Shown: positions 52,190 to 61,404 of the stretch, in pieces
Layout of the letters: each line of letters starts with the position of its first letter
Numbering within the stretch: the stretch's first letter is position 1
Assembly: GCF_014203715.1 (NCBI RefSeq)
Contig: NZ_JACHJP010000003.1
Coordinates: 186,001 to 250,000 of the forward strand
Reading direction: 5' to 3'
Length of the DNA: 64,000 nucleotides
Origin: Streptosporangium saharense
GTDB taxonomy: Bacteria > Actinomycetota > Actinomycetes > Streptosporangiales > Streptosporangiaceae
Notes under the pieces: model-generated
Told to the model about the DNA's origin: nothing
The model's database searches: none
What the model saw: only the letters and a program-made list of their open reading frames with translations
Position numbers and translations under genes: made by a program

Positions 52190-54823
52190 CTAGTTGAGGC
52201 GCAGCCAGAGCGCGGGCACGTTCGCGGGCTCCCAGCCCACGGCGGAGGTGTGCGCCTGGCGGCACTCGTAGTTGACGCCCGAGTAGGTCACCCGGGTGCC
52301 CGAGGTGTAGGACGTACCCGCCTTCCAGGCCGGGAAGTTACCGGTCGGCGTGACGGTGGGCGTCACGGTCGGGGTGACGGTCGGGGTCACGGTGGGCGTG
52401 ACCGTCGGGGTGACCGTGGGCGTCACGGTGGGGGTCACAGTGGGAGTGACCGTGGGCGTGACGGTCGGGGTGACGGTGGGGGTCACGGTCGGCGTCACCG
52501 TGGGGGTGACGGTGGGCGTGACGGTCGGGGTGACGCAGGCGCCGAGGTCGGTCCAGACGCTGTTGGTGCCCGGCTCGTTGTTCTGCGTCCACCACTTGGC
52601 CTGCCACACGTGGCCCTTGTGCGAGACCTTGGCGCCGCCGTTGTAGACCTCACCGGCCGACCACGGGGGAGCCGAGCAGTCGCCGCCGGGACCGCCGGTG
52701 CCGGTGGGCGTCGGCGTCGGGTTGACCACCACGCCACCGCGGGCGTAGTCGCCGGTCAGGCCGTAGGTCTTGCCGCCGAAGCTCACGGTGAAGTTGGCCG
52801 GGGCCGGGGCGGGCAGGTAGTAGACGTAGTCCATGCTCAGCGACGCGCCGGGCGCCAGCGACTCGTTGGCCTTGAGCTTGAAGGAGACCCGGTTGAAGTC
52901 GCCCTTCAGGCCGCCGATGTTGTTGCCGCTGCCGTGCTCGCTGCTGATCACGGTCAGGCCGTAGCCGGACTGGTCCTTGGCCGTCCTGGGGGCGGAGCTG
53001 GCGTAGTCCCACTGGAACTCGGCGCCGCTGGGGATCGTGGTCCTGGAGTTGTTGGTGACCTTCAGCTTGCCGGTGATCGGGTAGTTGCTGTCACCGGAGG
53101 GGAACCCGCTGATGTCCACGCTGACGTCGAGCTTCTCGTCGGGGATGCTGACCTTCGCCCGGGTCGCGCCGTACGGCGTGGCGGTCTTGAAGGTGTCGTA
53201 GACCTGGTTGGTGAGGGTGTTGCCCATGAACCACTCGCCCTTGGCGGAGTCCCAGGCGTAGTCACCGGCCAGCTCCCAGATCATCAGGCCGCCGATGCCC
53301 TTGTCCTTGACGTAGTTGGCCTTGACGCCGATCGACTGGTCGTCCTCCATCGACAGGAAGACCTTCTTGCTGTCGTTCCACAGCCACGGCGCGACCAGGG
53401 TCGAGTTGTAGTTGCGGGTGTAGGTGCCGGTCAGCTTGTCGTCGGGCTTGTTCGGGTCGAGACCGTAGGCGGGGCCGTACGATCCGGCGCGGCCGTCCAG
53501 CAGGTTCTTGACGTGCCAGAGCGGGTTGCCGCCGCCGCCGACCTCGCTGTTGTTCTCCAGGTCGTGCCAGAGGTTGTCGATGCCGCGTGCGCCGTCACCG
53601 CAGGTGGTCAGGCCGATCGGGCAGCCGCTGGTGCTCTTGGAGATGCCCCACAGGCCGTTGGTGCCACCGGTGACGTTGCGCCATCCCCGGGTGTAGTACG
53701 GCACGCCGATGTTGATCCGGCCCGCCGGCATCGCGCCGCGGAAGTAGTGGTAGGCCCAGTCGGTGTTGAGGTAGCCGATGCCGCCGTACGCCTCGGTGTT
53801 GTAGACGTTCCACTTGGCCAGCTCGGCGTCCTTGCCGTCGTCGTAGAGCGCCGCGTTCGGGCCGACGAACTCGTTCCAGGCGCCGTGCAGGTCGTAGGAC
53901 ATGATGTTGACGTAGTCCAGGTACTGGGTGACCTGGAAGGTCTCCATGCCGCGCAGCAGGTAGCCGGAGGAGGGCGCCGCGACCGAGAGCAGGTAGTACT
54001 TGCCGTCGGCGGCGGAGGCCGCGTTGAGCTTGTCACGCAGCGTCTTCATCAGCACCGCGTAGTTCTTCATCAGCGAGGCGCGGCGGGCGTTGCCGACCTG
54101 CCAGTCGAGCGGGTTGCCCGCGTCCTTCATGGACGTCGGGTACTCGTAGTCGATGTCGACGCCGTTGAAGCCGTACTTCCTGATGAAGGCCACCGAGGAG
54201 TCGGCGAAGGCGTTGATCCCGGCGGTGTTGGCCGAGCCGTCGGCGTTGGTGGTCATCGTGTAGAAGCCACCCGACGCCTGACGGTTGCCCGCGTCGTCGA
54301 TGTAACCGCCGGTCTCCGCCCAGCCGCCGACGCTGATCAGCGTCTTGACGTTCGGGTGGGCCTTCTTGTACTTGTTCAGCAGGTTGAAATGGCCCTTGTA
54401 GGACAGCGACGGGTCGAGGGTGTCGATCCCCGGCCACTCCATGCCGGTCGCGGGGTTGTTGGCCCCGTCACCGCCGACCGAGATCTTGTTGTCCGAGCCG
54501 ACGTGCGCGAACGCGTAGTTGAGGTGGGTGACCTTGTCCCAGGGGATGTCCTTGGCCAGGTAGGACGGCTGGCCGTTCTTGCCGGTCCGCCAGCTCGTGA
54601 AGTAGCCGATGATGCGGCGCGGGTGGTCCGCGCCCATCTTCTCCCGGCCCGCGTCGTCGTAGACCTGGCAGTAGGGCACGTCGAGGCCCGGGGTGGTGTA
54701 GAGACCGTCGGGGCGGCACGACGAGTCGTCGGCCGCGGCGGTCGCCGTGCCCGCGAGGGCACAGGCGATGAGGGCGAACGACGCACCGGCCGCCGCGAGG
54801 CCCGCGCGTAAACGTGAGGACAT
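52190..54823 (-). CDS. Secreted GH18 chitinase with chitin-binding modules
   Basis: 877 aa. Signal peptide ([25 protein letters not shown]..., cleavage near TATA-A), then a GH18 domain with F-N-G-V-D-I-D-Y-E227-Y-P (the first Asp of DxxDxDxE is Asn; catalytic E227 and its partner Asp are intact), L-I-S-V-G-G-W, and M-S-Y-D-L-H-G-A-W. After about residue 560 comes a beta-sandwich module ([13 protein letters not shown]), then a chitin-binding CBM5/12 ([12 protein letters not shown]), the 15.5-unit TPTV linker, and a second CBM5/12 ([10 protein letters not shown]). The two CBM5/12 copies flank the linker. Likely an endochitinase on crystalline chitin. Own terminator at 52135-52175; own promoter. 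Confidence 0.93.
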   Translation of the reverse strand: MSSRLRAGLAAAGASFALIACALAGTATAAADDSSCRPDGLYTTPGLDVPYCQVYDDAGREKMGADHPRRIIGYFTSWRTGKNGQPSYLAKDIPWDKVTHLNYAFAHVGSDNKISVGGDGANNPATGMEWPGIDTLDPSLSYKGHFNLLNKYKKAHPNVKTLISVGGWAETGGYIDDAGNRQASGGFYTMTTNADGSANTAGINAFADSSVAFIRKYGFNGVDIDYEYPTSMKDAGNPLDWQVGNARRASLMKNYAVLMKTLRDKLNAASAADGKYYLLSVAAPSSGYLLRGMETFQVTQYLDYVNIMSYDLHGAWNEFVGPNAALYDDGKDAELAKWNVYNTEAYGGIGYLNTDWAYHYFRGAMPAGRINIGVPYYTRGWRNVTGGTNGLWGISKSTSGCPIGLTTCGDGARGIDNLWHDLENNSEVGGGGNPLWHVKNLLDGRAGSYGPAYGLDPNKPDDKLTGTYTRNYNSTLVAPWLWNDSKKVFLSMEDDQSIGVKANYVKDKGIGGLMIWELAGDYAWDSAKGEWFMGNTLTNQVYDTFKTATPYGATRAKVSIPDEKLDVSVDISGFPSGDSNYPITGKLKVTNNSRTTIPSGAEFQWDYASSAPRTAKDQSGYGLTVISSEHGSGNNIGGLKGDFNRVSFKLKANESLAPGASLSMDYVYYLPAPAPANFTVSFGGKTYGLTGDYARGGVVVNPTPTPTGTGGPGGDCSAPPWSAGEVYNGGAKVSHKGHVWQAKWWTQNNEPGTNSVWTDLGACVTPTVTPTVTPTVTPTVTPTVTPTVTPTVTPTVTPTVTPTVTPTVTPTVTPTVTPTVTPTVTPTGNFPAWKAGTSYTSGTRVTYSGVNYECRQAHTSAVGWEPANVPALWLRLN
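52349..52534 (-). repeat. 12-nt repeats encoding a TVTP linker (about 15.5 units)
   Basis: On the minus strand 62 codons encode a Val-Thr-Pro-Thr repeat joining the two CBM5/12 modules of chitinase 2. The unit matches that of chitinase 1 (3586-3729), which is in the opposite orientation about 49 kb away. Confidence 0.9.
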
Positions 54824-55291
54824 GGGAGAGCTACCTCCGAATGAGGAAACACAGCAGTTACCCCAACCCCGAGGCCCCCCACGGGTTGTTGATTTTGGAA
54901 ACTATGCGCTCCCACCTGGTCCGTCAATGCTTTCTTTTAAGAAAGTTTCCTGATAGTTAGTTGGGGGTGGCTCTGCTGGGCCACGGCGGGTCACGGCCCT
55001 TCCCCCGCGAACGCACGCTCCAACGACCCCGGATCCGTGCGGCGCGCCGGGACGGCCCGTGCCCGTGTCCAGCGGATTCGCATCCCGGGTAATCCCCGGC
55101 GACTCCGGCGGCCCTCCGGCGCGGTACCCCCGCGACCGGAGAGGCCGCATCGGCTTCGGGCCTGGGGCTCGGGCGAGGGGTGACAGGAACCTCGCGCCGG
55201 GGTGAGGTCATTCACTCAACGTGGTATTCAGGCCACTCCACCACGGACTTCTCGTCCCTTCGGTAGCTGGGCGTAGTGGAATCCTGCTGTC
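54824..55291. other. 468-nt intergenic region upstream of chitinase 2
   Basis: The chitinase-proximal part (54840-54960) is AT-rich and holds its promoter and operator. The remainder (about 54960-55290) is very GC-rich, with open frames on both strands but no convincing start or protein-like translation. I see no RNA gene or repeat in it. Confidence 0.5.
54899..54949 (-). promoter_or_regulatory. Chitinase 2 promoter and palindromic operator
   Basis: On the minus strand TTGACG (54922-54927) and TAGTTT (54899-54904) are 17 bp apart; CATAGT (54901-54906) at 15 bp is the alternative -10. Immediately upstream is CTTTCTT-TT-AAGAAAG (54930-54945), overlapping a second palindrome GAAAGTTTC (54941-54949). 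AGGAAA-type palindromes occur before chitosanase genes (CsnR-like ROK regulators), so a similar regulator is plausible. Confidence 0.55.
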
Positions 55292-56182
55292 ATGGCAGCG
55301 GTCTCCGCTCCCCGCCCCCTCATGGGAGCCGTCCTTCTGTTGTTCGTCAGCGCCGCCTGGGGGTCGGCCTTCCCGCTGATGAAGGACCTCATGGCCCGCA
55401 TGCCCGTCGCGGACCTGCTCACCGAGCGCTACGCCGTCGCCACGATCGCCCTGCTCGCCCTGCGGCCCCGCTGCCTGCGTGGCCTGTCCCAGAACACCTG
55501 GCTGACCGGCGTGCAGCTCGGCCTGCTGTTCGGCGTCGGCCAGACGGCGCAGGCGATCGCCCTGCACGACCTGCCCTCGTCGGTCTCCGGGTTCACGGTC
55601 GGCTCCTACGTGGTGATCACCCCGGTCCTCGGGCTGGTCCTGCTCGGCGCCGAGGTGCCCTTCCGCACCTGGGTCGCGGTCGCGCTGGCCACCGCCGCGA
55701 TGACGATCTTCACCCTGCTCAGGGGGACGGAGGGCGGAGCCGTACCGCTGCCCGCCCTGGCCGTCACGCTGCTTTCGGCCGTGCTGTACGCGGGGCACAC
55801 CCTCGTGCTCGGCGACTTCGAGGGGGCCGGACGCGACGCCTACGCCCTCGCGGTGATCCAACTCGGCGTCATCGCGCTCATGACCGGGGCGCTGGCCGTA
55901 CCGGACGGTCTCACCCTGCCCGGCACCGTGGCCGACTGGGCCGCCATGGCCCACCTGTCGGTCGTCGCCTGCGCCCTGGGGTTCCTCGCGCGCTCCTTCG
56001 GTCAGGCCCACGTGCCCGCCGCGCCCGCCGCGGTCATCCTGTCCGCCCAGCCCCTCTGGGTCACCGCCCTGGCCATCATGCTGTACGGCGAACGCCTCAC
56101 CTGGACCGTCCTGGTCGGCGGCGGGCTGATCGCCCTGGCCATGCTCCTGGTCCTGGTGCCCGGCGAGAGGGTCAACGGCTGA
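55292..56182 (+). CDS. EamA/DMT-family transporter
   Basis: 296 aa with about ten transmembrane helices in two EamA repeats (F-V-S-A-A-W-G-S-A-F-P-L and V-V-I-T-P-V-L-G-L-V-L-L-G). The drug/metabolite transporter superfamily exports amino acids, nucleotides or drugs; the substrate is not readable. Its 3' end overlaps the convergent histidine kinase gene by 11 bp. No regulator or biosynthetic gene is linked. ATG 55292 is the first start after the non-coding region. Confidence 0.92.
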   Translation: MAAVSAPRPLMGAVLLLFVSAAWGSAFPLMKDLMARMPVADLLTERYAVATIALLALRPRCLRGLSQNTWLTGVQLGLLFGVGQTAQAIALHDLPSSVSGFTVGSYVVITPVLGLVLLGAEVPFRTWVAVALATAAMTIFTLLRGTEGGAVPLPALAVTLLSAVLYAGHTLVLGDFEGAGRDAYALAVIQLGVIALMTGALAVPDGLTLPGTVADWAAMAHLSVVACALGFLARSFGQAHVPAAPAAVILSAQPLWVTALAIMLYGERLTWTVLVGGGLIALAMLLVLVPGERVNG

Positions 56183-57515
56183 GGGGCAGCCGGAGGACGA
56201 AACGGGCGCCACGTTCGCTCTCCTCGATCACCAGCGTCCCGCCGTGCGCCTCGGCGACCTCCCTGGCGATGGGCAGCCCCAGGCCGGTGCCCCCGGCGTC
56301 CTTGTTACGTGAGGCGTCGAGCCTGGTGAAGCGGCGGAAGACCACCTCCCACTGGTCGCGGGCGATCCCCGCGCCGTCGTCGAGCACCTCGACCACCGCC
56401 GTGTCCCCCCTGGCGGCCACGGTCACCACGACCCGTGAGGCCGCGTGCCGCTCCGCGTTGTCCAGCAGGTTCGTCATCAGCCGCGCCAGCCGCAGACGGC
56501 TGCCCTGCACCATGACGCCGGACTCCGCGTCGCAGACGATCTCGACGCGGCGTCTGCGGTGGTCCATCTCCTCCCGGCACAGCTCGCCCAGGTCGATCGA
56601 CTGACGGGCCATGGGCGCCCCGGAGTCGAGCCTGGCCAGCATCAGCAGGTCAGAGACGATCGCCTGGAGCCGGTCCAGGCTGGCGAGCATCTCCCCGGCC
56701 TTCGCCTTCCAGTCGGTGTCCTCTGGATAGTGCAGCGCCTCCTCGACCTGCGCCCGCATCGCGGTCAGCGGGCTGCGCAGATCGTGTGAGGCGTCAGAGG
56801 CGAACCTGCGCTGCTGCTCGGCCGCCGCCTCAAGCCGGTCGAGCGTCTGGTTGATCGTGACGGCCAGTTCCTTGATCTCCCCCGCCGCGGGCGGGACGGG
56901 CACCCGGCGGCCGAGGTCGGTCGCGGTGATCTCGGCCAGCTCACTTCTGATCGCGTTCACCGGGGCCAGCGCCCTGTTGACCGTCTGGTAGGCGCCGACC
57001 CCGGCCAGCAGCACCAGCGCCAGGCTGGTGCCGACGATGACCGCGAACAGGCCGGGATGGACGTACCACGGGACGATGTCATCGGCGGCGTAGATGATCC
57101 AGTCGCCCCCGGGCCGGTGCACCCTGAACGCCACGACGACCATGCACCGGTCGGGGAACTCGGGGCTGTCGCACACCTGCCGGTCCGCGCTGACGCTTCC
57201 CGGCGGAGGGACGAAGATCGCCATCCGCGGCCTCCCCCGCAGGTTGGGCGTGGAGGACAGGACCCGGCCCGACGGGTCGAGCACCTGGACCCCGTCCAAC
57301 GCCCCCTGGGGAAGTACGGCGGGCAACTGCTCCCGGACGGTCAGGTTGATCGTCTCCAGGGCGGCGTTGGTGATCTCCTGGGCCCGGTAGCTGCCCGCCA
57401 GGCCGTACAGGGAGAGGGTGGCGACCAGAGAGAGGGCGAGTCCGGACAGGGCGGCCACGGTGACGGCGATCAGAGTCAATCGGGTCCGCACCGACCAGGA
57501 GCCCTTGGTGACCAC
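56172..57515 (-). CDS. Orphan sensor histidine kinase
   Basis: 447 aa. Two transmembrane helices (about 14-36 and 157-180) flank an extracytoplasmic sensor of about 120 residues, followed by HAMP (V-N-R-A-L-A-P-V-N-A-I), the H-box S-D-A-S-H244-D-L-R-S-P-L, N-box L-L-D-N-A-E-R-H and G-boxes D-D-G-A-G-I and G-T-G-L-G-L. All catalytic motifs are intact. No response regulator is adjacent: M20 peptidase lies upstream and a transporter downstream. The 16-bp palindrome TGGCCATTAATGGCCA (57570-57585) lies 55 nt upstream. Confidence 0.92.
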   Translation of the reverse strand: MVTKGSWSVRTRLTLIAVTVAALSGLALSLVATLSLYGLAGSYRAQEITNAALETINLTVREQLPAVLPQGALDGVQVLDPSGRVLSSTPNLRGRPRMAIFVPPPGSVSADRQVCDSPEFPDRCMVVVAFRVHRPGGDWIIYAADDIVPWYVHPGLFAVIVGTSLALVLLAGVGAYQTVNRALAPVNAIRSELAEITATDLGRRVPVPPAAGEIKELAVTINQTLDRLEAAAEQQRRFASDASHDLRSPLTAMRAQVEEALHYPEDTDWKAKAGEMLASLDRLQAIVSDLLMLARLDSGAPMARQSIDLGELCREEMDHRRRRVEIVCDAESGVMVQGSRLRLARLMTNLLDNAERHAASRVVVTVAARGDTAVVEVLDDGAGIARDQWEVVFRRFTRLDASRNKDAGGTGLGLPIAREVAEAHGGTLVIEESERGARFVLRLPLSR

Positions 57516-57569
57516 GCCAGCTTCCCCCGAGATCCGACGATCTTCCTAGGCGGATTAATTGCCGTTTCC

Positions 57570-57585
57570 TGGCCATTAATGGCCA
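57570..57585. promoter_or_regulatory. Perfect 16-bp palindrome TGGCCATTAATGGCCA
   Basis: In the 121-nt gap between the M20 peptidase gene and the histidine kinase gene, 55 nt upstream of the kinase start. The uninterrupted symmetry suggests a regulator site for the kinase gene. Confidence 0.5.
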
Positions 57586-57636
57586 AGGAGGGGCAAAGTT
57601 CCGCTCCCCTTCCATTGGGGGGAAGCCCGGCGTGCC

Positions 57637-58719
57637 TCAGGTCTTCAGCACCGAGGTGACCAGCTCGGCCAGCAGTCTCGTCCTGGCGGGCATCTCCCCG
57701 ACGATGACGTGCTCGTGCGGCGCGTGCGCGCCACCGCCGACCGCGCCGAGCCCGTCGAGCGTCGGGCAGCCGACCCCCGCGGTGATGTTGCCGTCGGAGG
57801 CGCCGCCGACCGACGCGGAGCGCAGCGGCTCCATGCCCAGGTCCCTGGCGATCTCGCACGCCAGCTCGAACAGGCGCGCCGAGGACGCCTCCTCAAGCGG
57901 GGGGCGGTTCGGCCCCCCGGCCACCTCGATCCGCGTCCCGGGAAGGCGGGGGAGCAGCCCCCTGACCAGGCGGTCGATCCGCTCCTGCTCGGCGACGCTC
58001 GGCACCCGCACATCGACGGACACCCCCGCGGTGGCGGGCACCGTGTTGACCGTGGTCCCCCCGGACAGCGTGGTCGGGGTCACCGTCGTCAGCCCCTCGC
58101 CCATCGCGCTGAGCGCCAGGATCTGGTGGGCCAGCTCGATTCCGGCGTTGGCGCCCTTCTCCGGTTCGAGACCCGCGTGGGCGGCCCTGCCGTACACGGT
58201 GATCCGGTAGTCGGAGGTGCCCTTGCGCGAGGTCTTGAGCGCGCCGCCGTCCGCGCTCGCCTCAAGGACGAACGCCGCGGCGCACCCGCGCGCCGACTCC
58301 TCGATCAGCTCGCGCGAGGTCCGTGAGCCGACCTCCTCGTCCCCGGTCACCAGCACGCACACCCCCTCAAGTGAGGGCAGGGAGGCCAGGGCGTGGAAGG
58401 TCTGCACCAGCCCGGCCTTCATGTCGAAGACCCCGGGGCCACGGGCGATCCCGTCGTCGAGCGACCACGGGTGCTCGCGCAGCGTGCCGATCGGCCAGAC
58501 GGTGTCGTGGTGGCCGACCAGCAGGACCCTGGGCGTGCCGAAGGTCCAGCGCAGGTGGGGGACACCGTCGATCACGATCGTCTCGGGGCGCGCGCCGAGC
58601 CTTCTGAACCCCTGGTCCGCGACCACGGCGGCGCTGCGGGCCAGCGCCTCGTGGTCGGCGGAGAAGGATTCACAGACGACGAGTTCCTCCAGGTCGTCGA
58701 GCATCAGGTCGAGGTTCAT
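57637..58719 (-). CDS. M20-family metallopeptidase (carboxypeptidase G2/ArgE type)
   Basis: 360 aa di-zinc hydrolase. Motifs: V-G-H-H-D-T-V-W with first metal His and Asp, M-K-A-G-L bridging, and T-G-D-E-E-V-G with the catalytic and ligand Glu pair. The C-terminal His is seen near A-H-E-H. Likely deacylates or cleaves dipeptide-like substrates. GGGAAGG precedes ATG 58719, which overlaps the upstream dipeptidase stop (ATGA), so both are one operon. Confidence 0.92.
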   Translation of the reverse strand: MNLDLMLDDLEELVVCESFSADHEALARSAAVVADQGFRRLGARPETIVIDGVPHLRWTFGTPRVLLVGHHDTVWPIGTLREHPWSLDDGIARGPGVFDMKAGLVQTFHALASLPSLEGVCVLVTGDEEVGSRTSRELIEESARGCAAAFVLEASADGGALKTSRKGTSDYRITVYGRAAHAGLEPEKGANAGIELAHQILALSAMGEGLTTVTPTTLSGGTTVNTVPATAGVSVDVRVPSVAEQERIDRLVRGLLPRLPGTRIEVAGGPNRPPLEEASSARLFELACEIARDLGMEPLRSASVGGASDGNITAGVGCPTLDGLGAVGGGAHAPHEHVIVGEMPARTRLLAELVTSVLKT

Positions 58720-59780
58720 GCGGGCCTTCCCAGTTCGGAACGGAACAAGCGCAGCACATTGTCGCCGAGGATCTTGACGATCTCTTCGTCCGAGAAGCCA
58801 TGTTTGAGCAGGGTTTCTGTCACCAGGGGCAAACCGGCCGGTCCCGCCAGCCCCGGAAGGGTGGCGGTGGCGTCGAGTCCTTCGGGGGCGGCGTCCTCGC
58901 AGCAGGGTGGGGTGGTGTCGTGGAGGACTTCGCGGACGAAGTCGGGGCCGAGGCCGACGTGGTCGATGCCGGCTACGCCGGCGATGTGGGTGATGTGGTC
59001 GACGAGGCGGTCGAGGGTGTAGTCGTCGGGGTGCTCGGCCAGGAAGGGGGGGAAGAAGTTGACGCAGATGAGGCCGCCGGTGGCGGCGATGGCGCGCAGG
59101 TGGTCGTCGGGGAGGTTGCGGTGGTGGTCGCGCAGGGCGCGGGCGCTGGAGTGGGTGGCGATGAGGGGGCGGGTGGTCAGTTCCAGCACGTGGTCGACGC
59201 CGGTGGCGCTGAGGTGGGAGAGGTCGAAGAGGATGCCCAGGCGTTGCATCTGGTGCAGGGTTTCCACTCCGGCGGTGGTGAGGCGGCTGGCGGTGGCGTC
59301 TTCGCCGCTGCCGTCGGCCAGGGGGGTGCGGCCCCAGTGGGCGATGGAGGCGATGCGCACCCCGAGGCGGTGCAGGGTGGGCAGGAGTTCGACGTTGGTG
59401 TCGAGGCCGGGGGCGCTTTCCAACGCCAGGACGAGGGCGATCTTCCTTTCGGCCAGGGTGTGGTCGATCTGGGTGCCGTCGAGGCAGAGGCGGACGTGGT
59501 CAGGGTTGCCTTCGGCGAGGGTGTGGGCGCATTCGATCATGCGCAGGGTTTCGCGCAGGGCGCCTTCTGGGCGGTGGCGGTCGTCGATGAAGACGGGCAG
59601 GACCTGGAGGTTGACGCCGCCGTCGTGGAGTTGGGGGAGCCAGCGTTCGCGGAAGAAGGAGGCCCACCGGTGGGGTGGCCGCGCGGTGACCGCCATCAGC
59701 AGGTCGTTGTGGGTGTCGGCGACCACGGCGTCACGATGGAGATCGACGGACAAGGGCGGGTCCTTCCTCACGGGCCTCAC
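58716..59780 (-). CDS. M19-family dipeptidase (renal dipeptidase type)
   Basis: 354 aa. The metal site is seen in V-A-D-T-H-N-D-L-L at residue about 23, then a Glu bridging ligand (L-A-L-E-S-A) and downstream F-D-L-S-H-L and A-T-H-S-S-A-R-A motifs. M19 enzymes hydrolyse L,L-, L,D- or modified dipeptides. GTG 59780 is the longest start; GTG 59771 and a TTG at about 59750 with AGGAAGG before it are alternatives. Co-transcribed with the M20 gene, suggesting a shared catabolic or recycling substrate (inference). Third-position G/C bias is high, giving long open frames on the other strand. Confidence 0.9.
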   Translation of the reverse strand: MRPVRKDPPLSVDLHRDAVVADTHNDLLMAVTARPPHRWASFFRERWLPQLHDGGVNLQVLPVFIDDRHRPEGALRETLRMIECAHTLAEGNPDHVRLCLDGTQIDHTLAERKIALVLALESAPGLDTNVELLPTLHRLGVRIASIAHWGRTPLADGSGEDATASRLTTAGVETLHQMQRLGILFDLSHLSATGVDHVLELTTRPLIATHSSARALRDHHRNLPDDHLRAIAATGGLICVNFFPPFLAEHPDDYTLDRLVDHITHIAGVAGIDHVGLGPDFVREVLHDTTPPCCEDAAPEGLDATATLPGLAGPAGLPLVTETLLKHGFSDEEIVKILGDNVLRLFRSELGRPA

Positions 59781-59830
59781 GAGAAGGTGGTGTGGATCAT
59801 CGGCGGCGGGCGGGCCGGTAGTCTGCGCAC

Positions 59831-60667
59831 GTGCCTACCCTTGCCGACACGGTCGGAGAGCTCGAATCAATCTATGACCCAGCATGGGCGGAGTCGTGGG
59901 ACGCGGTCGGACTCGTCTGCGGGGACCCCGGCGCCCGGGTGCGAAAGATCCTGTTCGCGGTCGACCCGACGGCGGTCGTCGCCGCGGAGGCCGTCGGGTG
60001 GGGCGCCGACCTGATCGTCACCCACCACCCCCTCTACCTGAGGGGAACCACCAGCGTCGCCGCCACGACCTACAAGGGCCGCCTCGTCCACACGCTGATC
60101 AAGAACGACGTCGCCCTCTTCACCGCCCACACCAACGCCGACGTCGCCGATCCCGGCGTCTCCGACGCGCTGGCCCGTGCCGTCGGGCTGACCGGGCCGC
60201 TCACCCCCCTCCTGCCCGCGGCCGCCGACCCCCGCCGCGGCCTCGGCCGCGTCGGCACGCTGCCCGCCCCGCTCTCCCTGCGGGACTTCGCCAGGCGCGC
60301 CGCCGAAGGTCTTCCCGGTACGGCGGGCGGCCTGCGCGTCGCGGGAGACCTCGACCGGGAGGTCAGCCGTGTCGCGGTCAGCGGAGGCTCAGGCGACTCC
60401 CTGCTCGGTACGGCCCGCGCCGCCGGGGTCGACGTGTTCCTCACCGCGGACCTGCGCCACCACCCGGCCAGCGAGTTCGTCGAGGAGCCGGGAGGCCCTG
60501 CCCTGATCGACGCCGCCCACTGGGCGACCGAGTGGCCCTGGCTCGCCGACGCGGCACACCGCCTGACGTCCGCCTTGGCCGCGCGGGGGATTACTGTTGA
60601 GACGCGCGTCTCCGAGACGGTCACGGACGCCTGGAAGACAACAGCAGAGTGCGAGGAATTGAAGTGA
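59831..60667 (+). CDS. Nif3-like dinuclear metal centre protein
   Basis: 278 aa. Nif3/YbgI family: E-S-W-D-A-V-G-L-V-C-G-D-P near the N-terminus, the metal motif T-H-H-P-L-Y at about residue 60, then T-N-A-D and late I-D-A-A-H-W. It is often annotated as GTP cyclohydrolase-like, but function is unsettled. TAGTCT (59819-59824) lies six bases before GTG 59831, so translation is probably leaderless. First gene of an operon whose order (Nif3, zinc-ribbon, RNase H-phosphatase) matches Mycobacterium tuberculosis Rv2230c-Rv2228c. Confidence 0.92.
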   Translation: MPTLADTVGELESIYDPAWAESWDAVGLVCGDPGARVRKILFAVDPTAVVAAEAVGWGADLIVTHHPLYLRGTTSVAATTYKGRLVHTLIKNDVALFTAHTNADVADPGVSDALARAVGLTGPLTPLLPAAADPRRGLGRVGTLPAPLSLRDFARRAAEGLPGTAGGLRVAGDLDREVSRVAVSGGSGDSLLGTARAAGVDVFLTADLRHHPASEFVEEPGGPALIDAAHWATEWPWLADAAHRLTSALAARGITVETRVSETVTDAWKTTAECEELK

Positions 60668-61404
60668 AAGCAGCCCCGGCAGCCCAGAAGCGCCTGCTCG
60701 ACCTGGCCGAACTCGACTCCGTGGTCGACCGCCTGGCCCATCGCCGCCGTACCCTGCCGGAACTGGCCGAGATCGACGAGTTGTCCGCCAAGGTGGCCAG
60801 GCTCGCCACCCAGGTGATCGCCGCCGAGACCGAGGCGGGCGACCTGGCCCGTGAGCAGGCCAAGGCCGAGGCCGACGTCGACGCCGTCCGGGTCCGCGCC
60901 GAACGCGACCAGAAGCGTCTCGACTCCGGCCAGGTCTCCTCCCCGAAGGACCTGGCCAGCCTCCAGTCGGAGATCGCCTCCCTGCACCGCCGCCAGAGCG
61001 ACCTGGAGGAGGTCGTCCTGGAGATCATGGAGCGCCGCGAGGCGGCCGACGCCCAGGCCACGAAGCTCTCCGCCGAGCGCGACGAGCTGGCCACCACGCG
61101 GGGCGGCGCCGAGGACCGCAGGGACGCAGCCTTCGCCGAGATCGACAAGGAGGCCGGCGAGGCCAAGGGCAAGCGCGCCACGATCACCGCCGACATCCCG
61201 GCCGACCTGCTCGCCCTCTACGACAAGCTCCGCGACCAGTTCGGGGTCGGGGCCGCGATGCTCCAGGGTGGCCGCTGCCTCGGCTGCCGCACCAGCCTGT
61301 CGATCGCCGAGATCAACCGCATCAAGGCGGCCTCCCACGAGGAGGTCATCCGCTGTGAGGAGTGCCGCAGGATCCTCGTCCGTACCCCGGAGTCGGGCCT
61401 GTGA
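60664..61404 (+). CDS. Zinc-ribbon coiled-coil protein (CdsZ/Rv2229c-like)
   Basis: 246 aa. An extended coiled coil (about 10-190, rich in Ala, Glu, Arg and Leu heptads) leads to a C4 zinc ribbon with Cys 205, 208, 231 and 234 (C-x2-C ... C-x2-C). The family member CdsZ in mycobacteria is an actinobacterial zinc-ribbon regulator-like protein; the function here is inferred by synteny. The GTG start overlaps the nif3 stop by 4 bp (GTGA), and its own stop overlaps the next start likewise. Confidence 0.9.
   Translation: MKAAPAAQKRLLDLAELDSVVDRLAHRRRTLPELAEIDELSAKVARLATQVIAAETEAGDLAREQAKAEADVDAVRVRAERDQKRLDSGQVSSPKDLASLQSEIASLHRRQSDLEEVVLEIMERREAADAQATKLSAERDELATTRGGAEDRRDAAFAEIDKEAGEAKGKRATITADIPADLLALYDKLRDQFGVGAAMLQGGRCLGCRTSLSIAEINRIKAASHEEVIRCEECRRILVRTPESGL

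Noticed and set aside
52034..54811. A 925-residue plus-strand open frame across chitinase 2
   Set aside because: Shadow of the chitinase coding strand; its Gly/Arg/His-rich repeats are the reverse of the TVTP linker.
54960..55215. Overlapping 70-84-residue frames in the chitinase 2-EamA gap
   Set aside because: Arg/Pro/Gly-rich translations without a Shine-Dalgarno, typical of random high-GC sequence.
58800..60014. A 404-residue plus-strand frame across the dipeptidase gene
   Set aside because: The opposite strand encodes an M19 dipeptidase with an intact metal motif and a 4-bp operon overlap.
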